NCBI RefSeq assembly: GCF_001294205.1
Contig: NZ_LAQT01000010.1
Span: forward strand, 1 to 64,000
DNA from: Amantichitinum ursilacus
GTDB taxonomy: Bacteria; Pseudomonadota; Gammaproteobacteria; Burkholderiales; Chitinibacteraceae
Direction of reading: 5' to 3'
DNA: 64,000 nt
Part shown: one piece after another, positions 60,324 through 64,000 of the stretch
Numbering within the stretch: position 1 is the first letter of the stretch
How the letters are laid out: each line of letters opens with the position of its first letter
The notes under the pieces: generated by a model
What the model saw: the letters and a program-made list of their open reading frames with translations, nothing else
Told to the model about the DNA's origin: nothing
Databases searched by the model: none
Translations under genes and position numbers: made by a program

Positions 60324-61544
60324 ATGCAGCGATATCGCGTAGGTGGCGCCGTGCGCGACCGCTTGTTGGGTTTACCGGTCAAGGACATCGATTGGGTGGT
60401 GGTCGGCGCCACGCCCGACGAGATGCTTGCCGCCGGCTACAAGCCGGTGGGCAAAGACTTTCCGGTGTTCTTGCACCCCAAAACGCGCGAAGAACACGCG
60501 CTGGCGCGCACTGAGCGTAAATCCGGCCCCGGCTATAAAGGTTTCCAGGTTTACGCTGCGCCCGATGTCACGCTGGAAGAAGATTTGCTGCGGCGCGACC
60601 TGACCATCAACGCGATGGCCGAGGACGACGCCGGCCACGTCATCGACCCGTTTAACGGCAAAGCCGATCTGCAAGCGCGCCTGCTGCGCCACGTTTCCGA
60701 CGCATTTATCGAAGACCCGGTGCGCATTTTGCGGCTGGCGCGCTTTGCCGCCCGCTTCGACTTCGACGCTGCCCCCGAAACCATGACATTGATGCGGCAA
60801 ATGGTCGCCAATGGCGAAGTCGACCATCTGGTGCCCGAACGCGTGTGGCAAGAAGTGGCACGCGGGTTGATGGAACAGAAACCCTCGCGCATGTTCCGCA
60901 TCCTGCGCGATTGCGGCGCGTTGGCGCGCGTGATGCCCGAAGTGGACGCGCTGTTTGGCGTGCCGCAACCCGAACAACATCACCCCGAAATCGACACCGG
61001 CGTGCACGTGATGCTGGTGCTGGACTATGCCGCCGCCGAAGGCCTGCCGCTGACCGCACGCTACGCCGCGCTGTGCCATGACCTTGGCAAAGCCACCACC
61101 TCTGCCGACATCCTGCCGCGCCATATCGGTCATGAGTCACGCGGTGTCGAGCTGGTGGAACAACTCAGCGCCCGCCTGCGCGCCACCAGCGAATGCCGCG
61201 ACCTGGCCGTGATGGTCTGCCGCGATCACACGCTGGTACACCGCGCGCTGGAACTGCGCGCCAACACCGTACTGGAACTGCTGCAACGCTGCGACGCGCT
61301 ACGCAAACCCGACCGCTTTGCGCTGATGCTGCGCGCCTGCCGCGCCGACGCCCGCGGCCGCACCGGCAAAGAAGACACGCCGTACCCGCAACTGGAATAC
61401 CTGACCGGCTTGCTCAACGCCGCCCGCGCCGTGGATGCGGGCGCCATCGCCAAGGCGCTGGACGACAAATCAAAAATCCCCGACGCGGTGGCGCTGGCGC
61501 GCTTGAATGCGATCAAGGCGGCAATGCCGCAGAAGGACAGCTAA
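60324..61544 (+). CDS. cca: CCA-adding enzyme with HD domain (tRNA nucleotidyltransferase)
   Basis: Adds and repairs the CCA end of tRNAs. 406 residues. Nucleotidyltransferase head: YRVGGAVRDRLLGLPVKDIDWVVVG (DxD metal site), EEDLLRRDLTINAMAEDD, RHVSDAFIEDPVRILRLARFAARF and the RRL/EDP nucleotide-selection helix. From about residue 225 an HD phosphohydrolase domain has PEIDTGVHVMLVL and LCHDLGKATT, as in the multifunctional class (phosphatase and 2',3'-cyclic phosphodiesterase). Both tRNA-Lys genes here already encode CCA, so a repair role fits. Confidence 0.95.
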   Translation: MQRYRVGGAVRDRLLGLPVKDIDWVVVGATPDEMLAAGYKPVGKDFPVFLHPKTREEHALARTERKSGPGYKGFQVYAAPDVTLEEDLLRRDLTINAMAEDDAGHVIDPFNGKADLQARLLRHVSDAFIEDPVRILRLARFAARFDFDAAPETMTLMRQMVANGEVDHLVPERVWQEVARGLMEQKPSRMFRILRDCGALARVMPEVDALFGVPQPEQHHPEIDTGVHVMLVLDYAAAEGLPLTARYAALCHDLGKATTSADILPRHIGHESRGVELVEQLSARLRATSECRDLAVMVCRDHTLVHRALELRANTVLELLQRCDALRKPDRFALMLRACRADARGRTGKEDTPYPQLEYLTGLLNAARAVDAGAIAKALDDKSKIPDAVALARLNAIKAAMPQKDS

Positions 61545-61570
61545 GCCCACATCGCTGATGGCGGCCAGCA

Positions 61571-61664
61571 CATAGGGTGGGTCACGACCCACCATGCAAA
61601 GCCGTATGCCCACTGCGCAGAGGTGTCCGATCACTTTGTGTGGTGGGTCAAGACCCACCCTATT
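61571..61664. repeat. Palindromic REP/MITE-like unit
   Basis: Left end CATAGGGTGGGTCACGACCC, continuing ACC; right end GGTGGGTCAAGACCCACCCTATTG, with one base more than the usual CTATG. The interior is short and shares only ATGCAAAGCC near the left end with other copies. It lies 27 bases after the cca stop. Confidence 0.82.
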
Positions 61665-61918
61665 GCAGCTGATGGTGATCCCCGCAGAGTATTGGCTGAT
61701 CTAGCAGTGACATCACTTCCGCTTTGGTCATGGTCGTAACGAACGCCCGGCTGCGCGTACACGAACCTGCTCCTGGCAGCTGTTCCACAAATCAAGCTGG
61801 TCAGCCCCATGTGCACGATGCAAGTCAGCGCGCCACGGGCAACGCACAAAACCCCATGCCCCAGCGCGAACACCGGCCGGGTTATCATTCAGCCTGCCTA
61901 ACCCAAAGACCCCGCCCC
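61665..61918. other. Intergenic region between repeat unit and mnmE
   Basis: About 250 bases with no gene that I can support; the whole gap from the cca stop is 374 bases. An open frame that joins mnmE in frame from 61724 is best read as leader, because MnmE proteins start at the 61919 methionine. No consensus promoter stands out. Confidence 0.5.
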
Positions 61919-63253
61919 ATGATTGCCTCCAACGACCTTATCGCCGCCATTGCCACCGCGCCCGGTCGGGGTGGGGTAGGTGTTATTCGATTGTCGGGCC
62001 AAGGTTTGGCGGGGGTGGTGGCGGGCCTGGTCGGGCGGGCGTTGCAGCCGCGGCATGCGCATTTTGCCAGGTTTAAAGCGCAGGACGGCGCGGTGATCGA
62101 TGAGGGACTGGCGTTGTATTTTCCCGGCCCGGCCTCGTTTACCGGCGAGGATGTGCTGGAGCTGCAAGGCCATGGCGGCCCCGTGGTGCTGCGCATGTTG
62201 TTGGCGCGTTGCGTTGAGCTGGGCGCGCGGCATGCGCAGCCGGGCGAATTTACCCGGCGCGCGTTTCTTAACGGCAAGCTCGATCTGGCGCAGGCCGAGG
62301 CCGTGGCCGATCTGATTGATGCGCAATCCGAAGCCGCCGCACGTTCAGCGCTCAAATCGCTGGATGGCGCGTTTTCTCGCGAGATCAACGCGCTGACCGA
62401 GCAAATGATTACGCTGCGCATGCTGGTCGAAGCGACGATTGATTTCCCGGAAGAGGATATCGATTTTCTCCAGGCCGCCGATGCGCGCGGCAAGCTGGCG
62501 CAAATTGATGAGCAACTGGCGCGCGTATTGGCCACTGCCAGCCAGGGTCGCATGTTGCGCGAAGGTCTGCATGTGGTGCTGATCGGCCAGCCCAATGTGG
62601 GCAAATCCAGTTTGTTGAATGCGCTGGCCGGCACCGACGTTGCCATCGTCACCGATATCGCCGGCACCACGCGGGATACGGTGCGCGAGCTGATCCAGCT
62701 GGACGGCGTGCCCTTGCACGTGATCGACACCGCCGGTTTGCGCGAGACCGAAGACGCCGTGGAAAAGATCGGCATCGCGCGCACCTGGCAGGCGCTGGAA
62801 AAGGCCGATCTGGCGCTGCTGTTGCTGGATAGCCGCGAAGGCATCACCGCGCATGACGAGGCCATCCTGCAGCGTTTGCCCGCGCAATTGCCGGTGCTGC
62901 GCGTGTTTAACAAGATTGATCTGACCGGCGAGCAATCAGGCGCGGTCGATGATTATGAAGTCCACGTTTCGGCGCAGACCGGCGCGGGCCTGGACACTTT
63001 GCGTCAGCGTTTGCTGGCCCTGGCCGGTTGGCATGGCGCCAACGAAGGCGTGTTTATTGCGCGCGAGCGTCACCTCGACGCCATCCGGCGCGCGGCCGGG
63101 CATGTCGATTCAGCGGCGCATGCGTTTAATGCGCTGGAGCTGTTTGCCGAAGAGTTGCGGCTGGCGCAGCAAGCGCTGAACGAGATTACCGGCGAGTTCA
63201 CGTCGGATGATTTGCTGGGCGTGATTTTCAGCCGCTTCTGCATCGGCAAATAG
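61919..63253 (+). CDS. mnmE: tRNA modification GTPase MnmE (TrmE)
   Basis: With MnmG it builds the 5-aminomethyl or carboxymethylaminomethyl group on U34 of tRNAs, including tRNA-Lys(UUU) such as the one at 13.9 kb. 444 residues from [19 protein letters not shown]. The N-terminal tetrahydrofolate-binding domain has IRLSGQGL and [22 protein letters not shown]. The G domain is inserted in the helical domain: [19 protein letters not shown] (G1, near residue 225), [30 protein letters not shown] and VFNKIDLTG (G4). It ends in FCIGK, the essential C-terminal Cys motif. The start has no strong Shine-Dalgarno. Confidence 0.96.
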   Translation: MIASNDLIAAIATAPGRGGVGVIRLSGQGLAGVVAGLVGRALQPRHAHFARFKAQDGAVIDEGLALYFPGPASFTGEDVLELQGHGGPVVLRMLLARCVELGARHAQPGEFTRRAFLNGKLDLAQAEAVADLIDAQSEAAARSALKSLDGAFSREINALTEQMITLRMLVEATIDFPEEDIDFLQAADARGKLAQIDEQLARVLATASQGRMLREGLHVVLIGQPNVGKSSLLNALAGTDVAIVTDIAGTTRDTVRELIQLDGVPLHVIDTAGLRETEDAVEKIGIARTWQALEKADLALLLLDSREGITAHDEAILQRLPAQLPVLRVFNKIDLTGEQSGAVDDYEVHVSAQTGAGLDTLRQRLLALAGWHGANEGVFIARERHLDAIRRAAGHVDSAAHAFNALELFAEELRLAQQALNEITGEFTSDDLLGVIFSRFCIGK

Positions 63254-63264
63254 GCTAGTCGGTC

Positions 63265-63294
63265 TTGTCGCCGGGCGCGCGGCAATGCTATAAA
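63265..63294 (+). promoter_or_regulatory. Probable sigma-70 promoter downstream of mnmE
   Basis: -35 TTGTCG (63265-63270), 18-base spacer, -10 TATAAA (63289-63294). GCGGC and GCCGC flank the -10 as a five-base inverted repeat. It would start transcription near 63301, at the head of the structured region. Confidence 0.55.
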
Positions 63295-63299
63295 GCCGC

Positions 63300-63490
63300 G
63301 TCGGAAAAGGCAGGCCTGGTTTGGTAAGCCCAGGCTCTTTCGGTAACGAAAGCTCTGGTCTTTGGCCTCGCGCACAAGATCCCCACGACGAACACAGCAC
63401 GCCATTACCGGCGTCGCGCTGTTCGTCCGTGCGGGTTCTGCAGTGGGGAACGCTCCGGTCGAACATTCACCTTTCGACATGGAGCGCCTG
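63300..63490 (+). ncRNA. Structured 5' leader, riboswitch-like (no known class recognised)
   Basis: Four helices can be drawn by eye. Hairpin 1: GCCTGG (63314-63319) with CCAGGC (63330-63335). Hairpin 2: CTTTCG, loop GTAA, CGAAAG (63337-63352), a GNRA-type tetraloop. Rod 3: CCCCAC (63381-63386) with GTGGGG (63443-63448), directly inside it GACGAACA (63387-63394) with TGTTCGTC (63420-63427), and inside that ACGCC with GGCGT (63399-63414); a 15-base bulge is left on the 3' side. Hairpin 4: CGCTCC (63451-63456) with GGAGCG (63481-63486), extended by GTCGA with TCGAC; its right arm contains the Shine-Dalgarno of the monooxygenase. The length of about 190 bases, a promoter at its head, and a start codon at its end fit a cis-regulatory RNA. 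It matches no riboswitch family I know. Confidence 0.5.
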
Positions 63491-64000
63491 ATGCATACGC
63501 AACACCCCCAATCCGAACACCCGCAACATCCCCCCATTTTTGACGTGATCATCGCCGGCGGCGGCCCAGTGGGCCTGTTTCTGGCCTGCGAGCTACGCTT
63601 GTTCGGCTTGTCCGTGCTGGTGCTGGAGCAAGCCGCCGACACGCACACGCCGCTCAAACGCCTGCCCTTTGGCCTGCGCGGCCTGTCCGTGCCGACGCAA
63701 GAAGCCTTGTACCGACGCGATCTGCTCGACACCGTGCGGGCAGCGCAACACAGCCCCGCCACCCGGCAAGCCGCGCACTGGCTGCAACAGCCGCGCCAGC
63801 CCGCAGGCCACTTTGCCGGCATCCAGTTTTATCAAGACGACATCGATCGATCGCAGTGGCCATTGCGCCTGCCCGATGCAATGGAGGGCAGCCTGCCCGT
63901 TGCGCTGGAATCCTTCGAAACCGCACTGGCGCAGCGCGCGCAAACGCTGGGGGCGGAGATCCGCTATGGCATGGGCGTCAGCGGCTTAAAGGCCAATGAC
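63491..64000 (+). CDS. FAD-dependent monooxygenase, 5' part (runs off the window)
   Basis: The first 170 codons are inside the window with no stop. After a His/Gln/Pro-rich start (MHTQHPQSEHPQHPP) comes FDVIIAGGGPVGLFLACELR, the dinucleotide-binding GxGxxG, then LSVLVLEQA and LKRLPFGLRGLSVPTQEALYR, as in the PheA/TetX/MhpA-type class A flavin monooxygenases. Members hydroxylate aromatic substrates, including antibiotics. Nothing shown here identifies the substrate. GGAG lies seven bases before the ATG and is inside a predicted hairpin. Confidence 0.85.
   Translation, partial: MHTQHPQSEHPQHPPIFDVIIAGGGPVGLFLACELRLFGLSVLVLEQAADTHTPLKRLPFGLRGLSVPTQEALYRRDLLDTVRAAQHSPATRQAAHWLQQPRQPAGHFAGIQFYQDDIDRSQWPLRLPDAMEGSLPVALESFETALAQRAQTLGAEIRYGMGVSGLKAND

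Noticed and set aside
63300-63490. 6S RNA
   Set aside because: The rod-like fold and the length of about 190 bases fit, but the last helix contains the Shine-Dalgarno of the next gene and the usual neighbour (zapA/ygfA) is absent. I could not align the conserved 6S central-bubble sequences with confidence.

Overview
The window reads as a chromosomal segment of a high-G+C betaproteobacterium, most likely in the Neisseriales (Chromobacteriaceae/Chitinibacteraceae). This is inferred from gene content and order: hemC-hemD-hemX-hemY, metX-metW, ftsY-ftsE-ftsX beside rpoH, a CIRCE site in front of rpoH, ProQ, and an alanine/lysine-rich histone H1-like protein. No species can be named from sequence alone.

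Layout. 1-2.8 kb: the end of a type VI secretion (T6SS) operon (membrane protein, PAAR tip protein, TssA). 3.4-6.9 kb: a secreted protein, an exported alpha/beta hydrolase, and a SnoaL-like protein divergent from a LysR regulator with a clear palindrome between them. 7-9.8 kb: an orphan T6SS effector/immunity pair of the Tle3/Tli3 type. 10.2-13.9 kb: a 3.6-kb low-G+C island inserted at the 3' end of a tRNA-Lys(UUU) gene and bounded by a 61-bp perfect repeat. It carries an intact ImmA/IrrE-DUF4411 toxin-antitoxin-like pair, one hypothetical gene and decayed remnants of rcnA and a glyoxalase, but no recognisable integrase. 14-22 kb: ProQ, a second tRNA-Lys(CUU), a sugar-acid kinase, glyoxalase I, an ion antiporter, phosphoketolase and an inositol-phosphatase-like enzyme. 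22.3-22.75 kb: four tandem copies of a palindromic REP/MITE-like repeat that also occurs at about 35.0, 39.3 and 61.6 kb. 22.8-34.9 kb: an oxidoreductase, metW-metX, two LPS-type glycosyltransferases, an AEC transporter with a LysR regulator, a flavin reductase, the H1-like protein, a Dcm/Vsr pair, a DUF4442 protein and a CNNM/CBS protein. 35.3-46 kb: the heme operon, polA, a LOG protein, DUF2782, thrB and a D-2-hydroxyacid dehydrogenase. 46-64 kb: an M14 peptidase, a kinase-like protein, rpoH, ftsXEY, rsmD, a ferredoxin, an MFS pump with LysR, msbA, rsmE, ilvA, cca, mnmE and the start of a FAD monooxygenase.

Genes that work together: hemC/D make uroporphyrinogen III, with HemX/HemY as membrane accessory proteins. 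metX/metW, thrB and ilvA belong to the aspartate-family and branched-chain pathways. ftsE/X/Y and rpoH link division, SRP targeting and heat shock. Dcm and Vsr pair methylation with mismatch repair. Tle3/Tli3 with PAAR/TssA point to antibacterial competition.

Most worth a second look: (i) a structured RNA-like leader at 63.30-63.49 kb whose last hairpin would bury the Shine-Dalgarno of the monooxygenase; (ii) the tRNA-Lys island with its ImmA/DUF4411 pair and fossil genes; (iii) the palindromic repeat family; (iv) the perfect CIRCE element plus leader hairpin upstream of rpoH; (v) the orphan Tle3/Tli3 pair. No rRNA and no CRISPR array were seen.
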